A stretch of 64,000 nucleotides of DNA from Rickettsia helvetica (GTDB lineage Bacteria > Pseudomonadota > Alphaproteobacteria > Rickettsiales > Rickettsiaceae): assembly GCF_963970025.1 (NCBI RefSeq), contig NZ_OZ018776.1:744001-808000 (forward strand), given 5' to 3'. The notes under the pieces are model-generated. The model was not told the DNA's origin. It did no database searches and saw only the letters and a list, made by a program, of their open reading frames with translations. Both the position numbers and the translations under genes were made by a program. Positions 26,817 through 35,699 of this stretch are shown here, in pieces; the first letter of the stretch is position 1; every line of letters begins with the position of its first letter.

Positions 26817-26840
26817 TATTTTTTTACTTAAAAAAATCAA

Positions 26841-28193
26841 TTATAATTTTACTACTTGATTTTTACCCGTTGTTTTAGCTTCATACATAGCTTTGTCAGC
26901 ACGTTCAATGAAAGATTCTATTGATTCTTCTTTTTTATATTCCGTAACTCCGATTGAAATAGTTTTTTTTAAAGGTTCAATTTGATCTTCAATGTGAAAA
27001 TCCATATATTCTATTTTAACTCTAACTCTCTCCGCAGTTTCAATTGCTTTAGAAATATCTATATCCGTTAAGAGTATAGTAAATTCTTCACCGCCGAATC
27101 TTGCTATTAAGTCTGTTACTCTGAGAGTATTCTTCAAAATACGGGATACAATTGTTAAAACCTTATCGCCTGCTTGATGACCGTAAGTATCGTTTACATG
27201 TTTAAAATTGTCGATATCACACATAAGTAAATATAATTTAATACTTTCTTTATTAGCTTTCTCAATCATTTGTTTAAGGTGTATATCGAAATAGCGACGA
27301 TTAAATAAGCCGGTTAAGCTGTCTTTAGCTGCTAAATTAACACTTTGTTCAAGATCATTACGTAAATTATCTTGGTATTGCTTACGCCTTAATTGTGTTC
27401 TAATTCTAGCAAGTAATTCACTTTCCTCTATAGGATAAACGAAATAATCATTAATACCGAGTTCAATACCTTTCACAACCAAAGGCATACCGTCTTCATC
27501 AATTTGTAAAATTATTACCACGCCGCTTATTTCTGCTTTACCTCTTAAAATAACACTGATCCTCAAAGGATCTTCATTTTCGAGCGTACTACTGATAATT
27601 ACTAAATCGGGTGTATATTCATTTATAATATCTAATTCATCGGAATTACTTATTACCTTTACGTTTTGGGTAATCTTAAGTAACATTTGTTTTATATTTT
27701 TAGCTTGTACTATATCATCATTAATTAGTAATATTTTTTTATCTGTGCAAGTGTCATGCATTTCGATATTTGTTACGCCTAATAATGCATTAGTGTTATT
27801 ACGAAGCTTTAACTCATCAATTAAGCTTTTCATTCTAGATAGCGATTTAAGTCTTACAAATAGAGCAGTATCGTTAATCGGCTTTGTTAAAAACTCATCA
27901 GCTCCTGCCTCAAGACCTTTAACTCGATCATCAATATCGGAAAGTGCAGTTACCATTACAACCGGTATATGAGTAGTTTCCGGATCGGTTTTTATCGTTT
28001 TACATACCTCAAATCCATCCATTTCCGGCATCATAACATCAAGTAGTATAATATCAATTTTTCCCTTTTTAAGAATTGCTAGTGCTTCTTTGCCGCTATT
28101 TGCAGTAAGAACCGTATAATACTCTTTTAAAAGTTTGGCTGTTAGTAACTTAATATTGGTTTCTATATCGTCTACTATTAATATTGTGGTCAT
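26841..28193 (-). CDS. pleD: Diguanylate cyclase response regulator PleD
   Basis: Makes cyclic-di-GMP after phosphorylation by a PleC/DivJ-type kinase. The first receiver domain has its acceptor Asp52 in LLDVMMPEMDG and the switch Lys in FLTKP. The second receiver (about 150-270) is degenerate: the acceptor position reads IISS, as in the PleD family. The C-terminal GGDEF domain has an RFGGEEF active site (365-371) and an RVTD I-site five residues earlier, the usual product-inhibition site. The gene is intact at 450 aa and divergent from efp. The histidine kinase at 17865 is a likely partner. Confidence 0.94.
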   Translation of the reverse strand: MTTILIVDDIETNIKLLTAKLLKEYYTVLTANSGKEALAILKKGKIDIILLDVMMPEMDGFEVCKTIKTDPETTHIPVVMVTALSDIDDRVKGLEAGADEFLTKPINDTALFVRLKSLSRMKSLIDELKLRNNTNALLGVTNIEMHDTCTDKKILLINDDIVQAKNIKQMLLKITQNVKVISNSDELDIINEYTPDLVIISSTLENEDPLRISVILRGKAEISGVVIILQIDEDGMPLVVKGIELGINDYFVYPIEESELLARIRTQLRRKQYQDNLRNDLEQSVNLAAKDSLTGLFNRRYFDIHLKQMIEKANKESIKLYLLMCDIDNFKHVNDTYGHQAGDKVLTIVSRILKNTLRVTDLIARFGGEEFTILLTDIDISKAIETAERVRVKIEYMDFHIEDQIEPLKKTISIGVTEYKKEESIESFIERADKAMYEAKTTGKNQVVKL

Positions 28194-28268
28194 AAGATTA
28201 AATTCTTGTTTTTAAAGGAAATAATTTGTATATTTATACTTTAATTTTAAGTCTTAAATGTATAATAT

Positions 28269-28835
28269 ATGAAAATTTCAGCAAGTTCAATTAGAACAGG
28301 TAACATATTAGTTTATAATAATGATTTATGGGTTGTAAGCAAAACACCGGAACATACTCAACCAGGGAAAGGCGGAGCTTATGTACAAGTTGAGATGAAA
28401 AATTTAAAAACAGGGACAAAGCGTAACGAAAGATTCAGTTCTTCCGATTATTTAGAAAAAGCTGAACTTGAACAAAAAGATTATCAATTTTTATATTTTG
28501 AAGGTGATGATTTGGTATTGATGGATACCAAACATTTTGATCAAATAAATGTTCCCAAGGAAATTTTAGAAGAAAAATTACCTTTCTTAACTGAAAATAT
28601 GATTGTTAAAGTCGAATTTTATAATGAAAAACCTTTAAATATTGAGCTTCCTCCAACTGTTATACTTGAGATTAGTGAAACTGATCCGGTAATAAAAGGA
28701 GCAACCGCTACCGCCTCTTATAAACCAGCAATTTTAGAAAACGGTATTAAAGTTAAGGTGCCGCAATATTTAGAAATAGGAGAAAAAATTGTTGTTAAAA
28801 CTGATGATATGACATATGTTGAAAGAGCCAAATAA
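28269..28835 (+). CDS. efp: Translation elongation factor P
   Basis: Relieves ribosome stalling at polyproline. Three beta-barrel domains in 188 aa. The KOW-like N-domain ends in the loop PGKGGAYVQ with Lys34, the position usually modified. The C-terminal domain carries GEKIVVKTDDMTYVERA. Proline-rich proteins such as the one at 12178 would be natural clients (inference). The gene is divergent from pleD, with 75 bases between. A family-B element follows nine bases after the stop. Confidence 0.96.
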   Translation: MKISASSIRTGNILVYNNDLWVVSKTPEHTQPGKGGAYVQVEMKNLKTGTKRNERFSSSDYLEKAELEQKDYQFLYFEGDDLVLMDTKHFDQINVPKEILEEKLPFLTENMIVKVEFYNEKPLNIELPPTVILEISETDPVIKGATATASYKPAILENGIKVKVPQYLEIGEKIVVKTDDMTYVERAK

Positions 28836-28843
28836 GTATAATT

Positions 28844-28920
28844 GTCATACTATGGCTTGACCACGGTATCCATATAAAATTAAAAAAAAACTAGACCCCG
28901 TGATCAAGTTACGGGGTGAC
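28844..28920. repeat. Palindromic element, family B, with family-C trace
   Basis: GTCATACTATGGCTTGACCA pairs with CCGTGATCAAGTTACGGGGTGAC. A family-C fragment (TGGATTCCTGCACTCAACGGAATGAC) follows at about 28927-28952, then a CCATGCAACAATGCC motif. Together they fill the efp to 29027 gap. Confidence 0.8.
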
Positions 28921-29026
28921 ATCTGTTTCTGGATTCCTGCACTCAACGGAATGACAACCAAGCCATGCAACAATGCCTACAAGCTCGTGGACATAACAAC
29001 GAGAAATTAACTATAATTTACATCAA

Positions 29027-29797
29027 ATGCAACCTATAACTAATTTATTAATTAATGCCCTGCGTAAAGCAGTTAAGTTTTTGCATAGAGATTTTTTAGA
29101 ACTCGAAATGCTACAAAAAAATTCTGTAAGAAATGAAGAATTTTGCAAGCGATCTTATTTAAAATTAAAAACTTTATTATGTGAAGAATTAAAAAAACAT
29201 ACACAATATTTATTTTTTCCGGAAGATAAATTCGATTTAAATAATGATTATGAGAGTGTTTTTTTAATTAATCCTATAGATAGCCCAAATAATTTCGCCA
29301 GAAGCATACCTTTTTTTGCGATATCCGTAACTTATTTAAAAAGGAATCAAGAAGTTTTAACTCCTACTTCTACAGTAATATATTTCCCTGCTCTTAATGA
29401 AATTTATTATGCTGAAAAAGGTAAAGGAGCTTGGATAGAAAAAAATAATTTAAACTCTAATTATCAAGGGTTAAGACTTAGAGTTTCCGATAATGCCGAT
29501 TTAAAGAACTGTTTAGCAATTATTGAAGATGTAAATCATAATGATTTGGAGGAGATATACTCCGGTGAAGTGAAGAGTGATTATATAAATAATATGAGAT
29601 CTTTTGGCTCTCCTTGCTATGCAGCTACGCTTGTAGCTTCAGGTAAAGCGGATTTAATATGTTTATCATTATTAAATTTTACATTATATTATGCATTTGA
29701 GCTTCTTATTAGGGAAGCAGGCGGGATAATTATAGATTCTAGCGATAAATTTATATATTCAAATCGTTATATTGCTAAGAAACTTAAAAAATATTAG
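29027..29797 (+). CDS. Inositol-monophosphatase family protein with altered active site
   Basis: The IMPase/SuhB fold is recognisable: an N-terminal helical part, PED (Glu66, matching the catalytic Glu of the SEE motif), then INPIDSPNNFARSIPFFAIS where the family has D-P-I-D-G-T-x-N-F. The C-terminus has REAGG (229-233). Two metal ligands look lost: the first Asp of DPxD is Asn82, and the Asp of the W-D-x-A motif is replaced by Leu220 (NFTLYYA). Asp85 is kept. Length is normal at 256 aa and the frame is intact. It may be a non-catalytic SuhB-like protein, for example an RNA polymerase-associated role as known for SuhB; that is inference. Confidence 0.8.
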   Translation: MQPITNLLINALRKAVKFLHRDFLELEMLQKNSVRNEEFCKRSYLKLKTLLCEELKKHTQYLFFPEDKFDLNNDYESVFLINPIDSPNNFARSIPFFAISVTYLKRNQEVLTPTSTVIYFPALNEIYYAEKGKGAWIEKNNLNSNYQGLRLRVSDNADLKNCLAIIEDVNHNDLEEIYSGEVKSDYINNMRSFGSPCYAATLVASGKADLICLSLLNFTLYYAFELLIREAGGIIIDSSDKFIYSNRYIAKKLKKY

Positions 29798-29873
29798 ACA
29801 AGAAATTATTTTAGATTTGCATTTTTATTGTTAGAATATAATAATATTAATATAATTATTAATTCATAAAGTT

Positions 29874-30197
29874 ATGGCACATTATAAAGAGTTTGAATTT
29901 GACTGCGATTTTGGTGGACAAAGAGCCAAGTTTAAGTTTTATATAGGTATGCCGCAAGAAGGGCATCATCCGCTACAATTTCAAGCAAAATGGTTATCTG
30001 ACGAAAGAGGCGGTACTATTCCTGATGAGGTTATGAAAGCAATATCACAGCTAAATGATCTTGCCAAAAAACACGGTGTTCCACTTCCGGATTTATGCGT
30101 ATATGCTCTTGGTTCTGCTCAAGAAGCCCAAGCTACCCCTCAAGAAGAAGATGAAGACGAGAGTGAGAACCAAGAAGATAAAGCAGAGCAGGCATAG
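29874..30197 (+). CDS. Small conserved protein, DUF2610-type, 107 aa
   Basis: A short soluble protein: FEFDCDFGGQRAKFKFYIG, then HHPLQFQAKWLSDERGGTIPDEVMKAISQLNDLAKKHGV, and a highly acidic Glu/Asp-rich tail (about 90-107). I recall this as a DUF2610 family protein found in Rickettsia, of unknown function. It is followed after 34 bases by psd, so may be in the same transcript. No signal peptide or membrane segment. Confidence 0.8.
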   Translation: MAHYKEFEFDCDFGGQRAKFKFYIGMPQEGHHPLQFQAKWLSDERGGTIPDEVMKAISQLNDLAKKHGVPLPDLCVYALGSAQEAQATPQEEDEDESENQEDKAEQA

Positions 30198-30231
30198 TTT
30201 AAAAATAATAAGGAGATTCATAGAGATTAAA

Positions 30232-30927
30232 ATGAAACAATATAATGATTTATTTAAAATTATTCACCGCGAAGGATATATATTTATTGCTAGCTTTGCA
30301 TTAGTAAGTTTTTTATTAGCATCATTTAATGAAAAACTTGGCTGTATTGGATTTATTGCTACTGCTTGGTGTATTTATTTTTTCCGTAATCCTGATCGCT
30401 TTGTGCCTATAAGTGATGATCTGGTAATAAGTCCTGCAGATGGAATAATTCAAGAAATTAAGGAAGCATTGCCGCCGCTGGAATTAGGGCTTGGTGATGT
30501 GGAAATGATTAGAGTTAGTATTTTTCTAAATATTTTTAATGTCCATGTTAATAGAATTCCGGCAAACGGAAAAATTTTAGCACTTCATTATAATCCGGGA
30601 AAATTTTTTAATGCTTCACTCGATAAAGCTAGTATTTATAATGAGCGTCAATCAGTATTAATGGAAACTGATCAAGGACAGAAAATTGTTTTTGTTCAAA
30701 TAGCCGGACTGATAGCAAGGCGTATAGTTTGTGATTTAGAAGAGGGTAATGAAGTTAAAACGGGCGAGCGATACGGTATAATTCGTTTCGGTAGCAGAGT
30801 AGATGTTTATCTACCGTTGAAAACAGCTTTATTAGTGAGTAAAGGGCAGACTGCTATAGGCGGTGAAACTATCATTGCTGATTTTGGACGTAAAAAGACA
30901 GCAGAATTTAAGTTTGAGAGGAAGTAG
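30232..30927 (+). CDS. psd: Phosphatidylserine decarboxylase (short proenzyme)
   Basis: Converts phosphatidylserine to phosphatidylethanolamine at the inner membrane. A 231-aa short-form protein: N-terminal membrane helix(es) at about 16-42, FFRNPDRFVP, and SPADGIIQEI. The RFGSRVDVYLP motif near the C-terminus contains the Gly-Ser pair where self-cleavage creates the pyruvoyl group. I start at the ATG 30232, preceded by AAGGAG. A longer frame from 30055 overlaps the DUF2610 gene out of frame and is rejected. pssA, the enzyme that makes the substrate, follows after a family-A element. Confidence 0.94.
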   Translation: MKQYNDLFKIIHREGYIFIASFALVSFLLASFNEKLGCIGFIATAWCIYFFRNPDRFVPISDDLVISPADGIIQEIKEALPPLELGLGDVEMIRVSIFLNIFNVHVNRIPANGKILALHYNPGKFFNASLDKASIYNERQSVLMETDQGQKIVFVQIAGLIARRIVCDLEEGNEVKTGERYGIIRFGSRVDVYLPLKTALLVSKGQTAIGGETIIADFGRKKTAEFKFERK

Positions 30928-30944
30928 TCTCATAACTTCAAAAC

Positions 30945-31045
30945 CGTCATTGTGAGCAGCCGTAGGCTGCATGGCAATCTCATGAAATAATAACAAACTC
31001 CTGAGATTGCTTCGTCAAAACTTACAGTTTTTTCTCGCAATGACG
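30945..31045. repeat. Palindromic element, family A
   Basis: Ends CCGTCATTGTGAG and CTCGCAATGACG with inner TGGCAATCTCATGAAATAA and TGAGATTGCTTCGTC. It lies between psd and pssA, where it could form a structure in the shared transcript. Confidence 0.9.
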
Positions 31046-31071
31046 TTATAAATACATTTTGAGTATAAAAA

Positions 31072-31839
31072 TTGTTAAAAATTCGTAAATCTATAATAAC
31101 TAAGCCTGTACCTCTAATAAAATTAATTCCCAACTTTATTACGTTGCTTGGTTTAGTAACCGGTATGAGTTCTATAAAATTTGCTTTGGATAGCAGATGG
31201 GAACTTGCGGTATATTGCATTATAGTAGCGGCAATTATTGACGGTATCGACGGTAGAATAGCAAGGATACTAAATGCAGCTAGCCCATTTGGGGCAGAGC
31301 TTGATTCATTATGCGATTTTGCTAATTTCGGTATAGCTCCTGCTTATTTAATATATTTATGGTCTTTTCAACAATATGAGTATAAGGTATTTTCATCAGC
31401 AGTAATGCTATTATTTATAGTGTGTATGGCATTGCGTTTAGCTCGCTTTAACGTTGGTATTTATCAACCGAAACAAGATAAAAAAACTGAATATTTTTTT
31501 ACTGGTGTACCTGCTCCGTGCGGTGCTTTACTTGCTTTAATGCCTGTAATGATAGATTTTGAAATCGGTATGTTATTAAATATCAATACACGTACTCACA
31601 CCATAACAATTAATATATATTTAGCTATTATAGCTTTTCTACTTGCTAGTAGGCTTCCTACAATCTCAACAAAAAATTTAAGTATTAAACCTGAATATTT
31701 ATCGCTTGCAATGATTTTAGTTGCTATTGTTATTATAAATCTTATCATATATCCATGGTATTCACTGCCGTTAATTGCAGTTATATATATTCTTTCTATA
31801 CCAATTTGTTATTTTTTTAAACATAGAGGGTATTGGTAA
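31072..31839 (+). CDS. pssA: CDP-diacylglycerol--serine O-phosphatidyltransferase
   Basis: Makes phosphatidylserine from CDP-diacylglycerol and serine. A membrane protein of the CDP-alcohol phosphatidyltransferase family with the motif DGIDGRIARILNAASPFGAELDSLCD (D-G-x2-A-R-x8-G-x3-D-x3-D). Several membrane segments follow. The first supported start is TTG at 31072 (MLKIRKS...). No ATG lies upstream, and the next Met is inside the protein. Length 255 aa. It pairs with psd in PE synthesis; the EmrA-like gene starts eight bases after its stop. Confidence 0.92.
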   Translation: MLKIRKSIITKPVPLIKLIPNFITLLGLVTGMSSIKFALDSRWELAVYCIIVAAIIDGIDGRIARILNAASPFGAELDSLCDFANFGIAPAYLIYLWSFQQYEYKVFSSAVMLLFIVCMALRLARFNVGIYQPKQDKKTEYFFTGVPAPCGALLALMPVMIDFEIGMLLNINTRTHTITINIYLAIIAFLLASRLPTISTKNLSIKPEYLSLAMILVAIVIINLIIYPWYSLPLIAVIYILSIPICYFFKHRGYW

Positions 31840-31847
31840 AGTTAATT

Positions 31848-32900
31848 ATGCCGAGTGTATTACAACAAGCTATCGACAAATATAAACATCATATATTTAC
31901 TAAATATGTAATTATTATAGCCTTAATAATATTTATTTATTTGGGATATAGAATTTATGTTTGGGCAAATACACAATTCACGGATAATGCTTACATAGAT
32001 GCAGATATTTCAAATGTTAGTGCTGAAGTTAGTGGTGTTTTAACAAAGTTATTTGTTACCGATAATACTAAAGTTAATAAAGGCGATCTGATAGGTGAAA
32101 TTGACGATAGAGATTATAAGGCAAAGCTTGCAGCACTTGAAGCATCTATTGAAGCTTGCATAAAAAATATAGAAATTATAGAGCAAAAAATCTCAATAGG
32201 GCGGATTAGCCTAGAACAAGCGGCTGAAAAATCAAAGCTTACTAAAATAAGCTTTGATATTGCTTCAACGGATTTTACTAGAGTGCAGGAATTAAATAAG
32301 GCAAAATTTGCTAGCTCTAAAACGTTAGATGATTCTAAAAATGCATATCAAAAAGCCAAAACGGATTATAAACAAGCACAGTTAGATGTAGATATATCTA
32401 AGCAAAATTTACAGCTTCTTGAGCTTGAAAAAGCAGCAGAACAGGAAAAACTTAAAGAGCTAACGGAAAATAAAAAAGTAACCTTAAGGAGCTTACAAAA
32501 TACTAAACTTATTGCTATGGTACCCGGTATATTCGGTAATAGTAGTTTAGAAGTCGGAAATTATATATTACCCGGTAGAGCATTGTTTTCTATAGTGCAG
32601 GATAATTCAATGTATATTCAAGCCAATTTTAAGGAAACACAAATTAAGAAATTTAAGTCCGGCATGAAAGTCAAAATTGAATTTGATGCTTTGCCTAAAA
32701 AGGTAATTTACGGGAAGATTCGTAATATCGCTCCTGCTACCGGCTCTAAATTTAGCTTAATCCCACCAGATAATGCTACCGGTAATTTTACTAAAATCGT
32801 ACAACGTGTACCTGTTTTAATAGATTTTGAATCCCCAAATGCTAATCTAGTTCCCGGCATGTCAGCAATCGTATCCATTAGAACAGATCAAAAGACGTAA
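31848..32900 (+). CDS. EmrA/HlyD-type membrane fusion protein
   Basis: A periplasmic adaptor that bridges an inner-membrane exporter to TolC. One membrane helix at about 20-40 (IALIIFIYLGYRIYVW). The FTDNAYIDADISNVSAEVSGVL lipoyl-like half follows, then long coiled coils (about 85-205), the return half, and a beta-barrel domain with GNYILPGRALFSIV and VPGMSAIVSI. I place the start at ATG 31848. The open frame extends to a TTG at 31833 overlapping pssA, with no support. A cognate MFS exporter is not adjacent. The tolC at 10307 could be the outer-membrane partner. Confidence 0.9.
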   Translation: MPSVLQQAIDKYKHHIFTKYVIIIALIIFIYLGYRIYVWANTQFTDNAYIDADISNVSAEVSGVLTKLFVTDNTKVNKGDLIGEIDDRDYKAKLAALEASIEACIKNIEIIEQKISIGRISLEQAAEKSKLTKISFDIASTDFTRVQELNKAKFASSKTLDDSKNAYQKAKTDYKQAQLDVDISKQNLQLLELEKAAEQEKLKELTENKKVTLRSLQNTKLIAMVPGIFGNSSLEVGNYILPGRALFSIVQDNSMYIQANFKETQIKKFKSGMKVKIEFDALPKKVIYGKIRNIAPATGSKFSLIPPDNATGNFTKIVQRVPVLIDFESPNANLVPGMSAIVSIRTDQKT

Positions 32901-33012
32901 TTTTTGCTAAAGAATAGCCATATTATAATTATTCCATCACAAGTATACAGAATCTAGTATATTTACTTAAAAAGTTATATAATATAAGTAATACTAATAA
33001 GTAATAATTAAT

Positions 33013-33828
33013 ATGCAAAGATATTTAGATCCTACGAATGATATTTATTTAAAAAAATCTTTCGTGATTTAGAGAGGTTAAAGGAATTTATCAATGCAGT
33101 TCTTGAACTACCTGAGGGGCTTAGAATTAAAGAAATAGAATTTATCCTGTGTAGAGCAAGTACCTATGCTCGATAAAGGGAAAAAAAGCATAGTTGATTT
33201 AAAGGTTAAAGATGAAGCCAGTAGCTGGTATATAATCAAGATGCAAAAAAGAAATGAAAGCGATTACTTAAAAAGAGTACAATATTATTCTGCTCATTCT
33301 TATGTACAGCAACTTACATAAGGAATAAAGCATAAAGATTTATTACCGGTAATAGTTATTTCGCTTATAAAGACTAAAATGTTTGATGACGAAGTGCCTT
33401 GTATCAGTCTTCATAAAATGCTTGAAACTAAAACAAATAAGCAATATTTATTTGATTTTTCCTATGTATTTATAGAGCTTAAAAAGTTTGATAAAGATAA
33501 GTTTGATACTACTATAGATGAGTGGCTACATTTATTTAAATGTGCAGAAAACGAAACTAGCCCGCCTGCAAATATAAAGAGCGAGAAAGTATTAGATGCG
33601 TACAATGTAATAGAAATGCATCACCCTCACACCCCCATAAGAGCAAAATTAATGGAAGATGCTGAAGAAATAGCTTTAGAAGAAAAGTTTGAAAAAGGTA
33701 AAGCTGAATTAATATAAATGATGTTAAAACAAGGCAAAACTGTTCAGCAAATAATAGAGTTTACAGGGTTATCTAAGGAAGAAATAGAAGAGCTAAAAGC
33801 AAAAATAGAAAATTCTAAAGCTAGTTGA
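33013..33828 (+). pseudogene. Broken Rpn-family recombination-promoting nuclease/transposase-like gene
   Basis: Assembled across frames it reads MQRYLDPTNDIYLKK, SFRDLERLKEFINAVLELPEG, IVDLKVKDEASSWYIIKMQK, YLKRVQYYSAHSYVQQL, then DLLPVIVISLIK and SYVFIELKKFDKD. It ends in a coiled-coil tail and VQQIIEFTGLSKEEIEELK. These are the hallmarks of Rpn/PD-(D/E)XK transposase-like proteins. Lesions: a frameshift near 33050, another near 33150, a TAA at about 33320, and a TAA at 33715-33717 near the end. The E/Q-x-K motif of the nuclease core reads IIKMQK, so the usual E or Q before the Lys may be shifted. Such genes are mobile and often degraded in Rickettsia. Confidence 0.85.
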
Positions 33829-33832
33829 TTAA

Positions 33833-34036
33833 TTATTTATCCCTTAACTCTGCTAATTCTTTTTTTAGTTTTATTACTAAAGTTTGTAATTTTTCAAATT
33901 CTTCGCGAGTGACGTAATTACCTTTAAGTATTTTATCCTCAATTATGCCACAGCTTTTATCCGCTATACTATTTAAGGCTTTTTGTGCTACGCTGCTAGC
34001 TCCAACAGCTACTTTTAAAATATTATTTGTTTTCAT
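33833..34036 (-). CDS. Small coiled-coil protein, UbiK/BMFP-like
   Basis: 67 residues. The second half, VTREEFEKLQTLVIKLKKELAEL, resembles the C-terminal coiled coil of UbiK/YqiC (BMFP) proteins, which assist ubiquinone biosynthesis and trimerise. The first half is a helical segment with few features. It overlaps bolA by four bases (ATGA), so the two are translationally coupled. The assignment to the UbiK family is tentative. Confidence 0.65.
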   Translation of the reverse strand: MKTNNILKVAVGASSVAQKALNSIADKSCGIIEDKILKGNYVTREEFEKLQTLVIKLKKELAELRDK

Positions 34037-34275
34037 AGTACCTCTATCGATAAAGCATGCAAGCCGCTATTAAATTCATCGGCAAGTAAGTTATTAATAG
34101 TGCGATGATTGGCAATTAGGCTTTTTCCCTGTAATGTTTCTGCAGAAATTCTTATTTTTATATGGCTGTGGATTCCGTCATAATGACTCGCATGTTTATA
34201 GCTTTCATCTATTATTTCTTGAAAATGTGGTTTTAACACACTTAATTTTTCTTGTATCCTTTCTATGCGGCTCAT
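34033..34275 (-). CDS. bolA: BolA family protein
   Basis: An 80-residue BolA-type protein that works with monothiol glutaredoxins in iron-sulfur handling. The family pattern is present: ERIQEKLSVLKPHFQEIIDES, a central SHIKIRISAETLQGKSLIANHRTINNLLADEFNSGLHALSIEVL with the conserved His of the H-R-x-I-x-x-L block. It overlaps the downstream coiled-coil gene by four bases. Confidence 0.92.
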   Translation of the reverse strand: MSRIERIQEKLSVLKPHFQEIIDESYKHASHYDGIHSHIKIRISAETLQGKSLIANHRTINNLLADEFNSGLHALSIEVL

Positions 34276-34329
34276 ATTTTTATTTCATTTACAGTAAAAA
34301 TGTCCTAATATTCTTAAGTATATAATTTT

Positions 34330-35553
34330 ATGATAAAAATGGCAATGTCAGAATTAATAACGGATTATAAAGATTTACAAGATGAGATAGATAAATTGGA
34401 AAAAGGCGTATGTTTTGCTTGTAGATTAGTTAATTATGATGAAATAGAATTTATAGAGCAAGATAAACACTTTATAATTAAAGATTTAGATCAAATCATT
34501 GAAGATATAAGCAAAGAACTTAATATTTTTTCAAAGTTTAAGAAAATAAAGCAAGATAGAATATTATTTATCCTAAATACTACTGATTCTGACTTAATTA
34601 AAAATTTTGCTAGAAAATTATATTTATTTTCGCAGCTTTATATTAATGAACAGAAGCCGGCAATTTATATGAATTGTTATATTGCTAGTATTAAATTTCC
34701 AAAAGTAAGTAATAATGCTAAAGAAATTGAAAAAACATTAAATATGTTACTTGCACAAAATAATAATTATTATTACCGTGAATATAGCAGTACAGAACAT
34801 GATTTGGAAAATATAAGAAAATCTAATCTTCAGCTTAACTTACTACGACAAGCCTTAGCAAACAAGACTATGCGATTTGCTTATCAGCCTATAATAGATC
34901 GCAATACTATGAAAATTCATTATTATGAATGTCTGCTTCGTATACCTGACGAGAACGGCGTTTATATTTCCATAGGTCCTATAATCCCTATTGCTGAAAA
35001 TAAAGGATTAATTTTTATAATTGATCAAATTGTTTTGGAAATGACTGTTAATGAACTTGCCCGCAACCCAAACTTAATGTTAGCCGTTAATATTTCAAAT
35101 ATAGGAACAAGCGATGAAGCTTTATGGGAAATAGCAGAAAACTTATTAAAAGCTCATAATGTTCGGGATCGCTTAATTATTGAAATTACAGAAACTTCTT
35201 TCAATGAGCATTATGATAAAATAACTTTATTTATTAATAAACTACGTAAGTACGGATGTAAATTTGCATTAGACGATTTTGGTTCGGGTTTTACTTCTTT
35301 TAAACAACTTCAAAGCTTACCAATTGATATTATCAAAATTGACGGTAAATATGTGCGTAGTATTACAAGTGATGTACAAAGTAGGTATTTCGTAGAAAGA
35401 TTAATTAAAATTTCAGAAGATTTAGGTATTGAAATAGTAGCTGAATTCGTAGAAAACGGGGAAATAGCTAAATTTTTAATTGATCTAAAAGTCGGTGGGC
35501 TACAAGGGAACTTCTATTCCGAAGCAAAGTTTGATAGGGTGGATGAGGTTTAA
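34330..35553 (+). CDS. EAL-domain cyclic-di-GMP phosphodiesterase-like protein
   Basis: The N-terminal half (about 1-160) is poorly conserved, with no clear sensor domain. The C-terminal half is an EAL domain: YECLLRI (Glu200, an ECL variant of EAL), LAVNIS (Asn254), IEITET, DDFGSG (Asp315, Asp316), DIIKID (Lys336), IVAEFVEN, and GLQGNFYS. The metal- and substrate-binding residues that I can place are kept, so activity is plausible. It is the counterpart to the PleD cyclase at 26841. No membrane segment. A family-B element begins six bases after its stop. Confidence 0.9.
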   Translation: MIKMAMSELITDYKDLQDEIDKLEKGVCFACRLVNYDEIEFIEQDKHFIIKDLDQIIEDISKELNIFSKFKKIKQDRILFILNTTDSDLIKNFARKLYLFSQLYINEQKPAIYMNCYIASIKFPKVSNNAKEIEKTLNMLLAQNNNYYYREYSSTEHDLENIRKSNLQLNLLRQALANKTMRFAYQPIIDRNTMKIHYYECLLRIPDENGVYISIGPIIPIAENKGLIFIIDQIVLEMTVNELARNPNLMLAVNISNIGTSDEALWEIAENLLKAHNVRDRLIIEITETSFNEHYDKITLFINKLRKYGCKFALDDFGSGFTSFKQLQSLPIDIIKIDGKYVRSITSDVQSRYFVERLIKISEDLGIEIVAEFVENGEIAKFLIDLKVGGLQGNFYSEAKFDRVDEV

Positions 35554-35558
35554 TTATT

Positions 35559-35635
35559 GTCATACCGCGACTTGGTCACGGTATCTCATGATATAGCTTG
35601 TGACACAAGATCCCGTGATCAAGCCACGGGATGAC
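35559..35635. repeat. Palindromic element, family B
   Basis: Left arm GTCATACCGCGACTTGGTCA, right arm GATCCCGTGATCAAGCCACG ending GGGATGAC. It sits six bases after the EAL gene and just before the presumed murC promoter. Confidence 0.9.
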
Positions 35636-35642
35636 AAAGGGC

Positions 35643-35671
35643 TTGACAATCTACATAAAAACCTATATGCA
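35643..35671 (+). promoter_or_regulatory. Possible promoter of murC
   Basis: TTGACA at 35643-35648 is followed by TATATG (spacer 15) or TATGCA (spacer 17) before 35671, about 30 bases upstream of the murC ATG. The -35 matches the consensus; the -10 is weak in either reading. Confidence 0.4.
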
Positions 35672-35699
35672 GAACTCAACTTTAAATGATTAAACTTAG

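Noticed and set aside
30055..30231. Extended N-terminus for phosphatidylserine decarboxylase
   Set aside because: It overlaps the DUF2610 gene in another frame; ATG 30232 has an AAGGAG site and gives the normal length.
33013..33828. Insertion sequence
   Set aside because: The Rpn-like remnant has no terminal inverted repeats or target duplication in its flanks; it looks like an isolated decayed gene.
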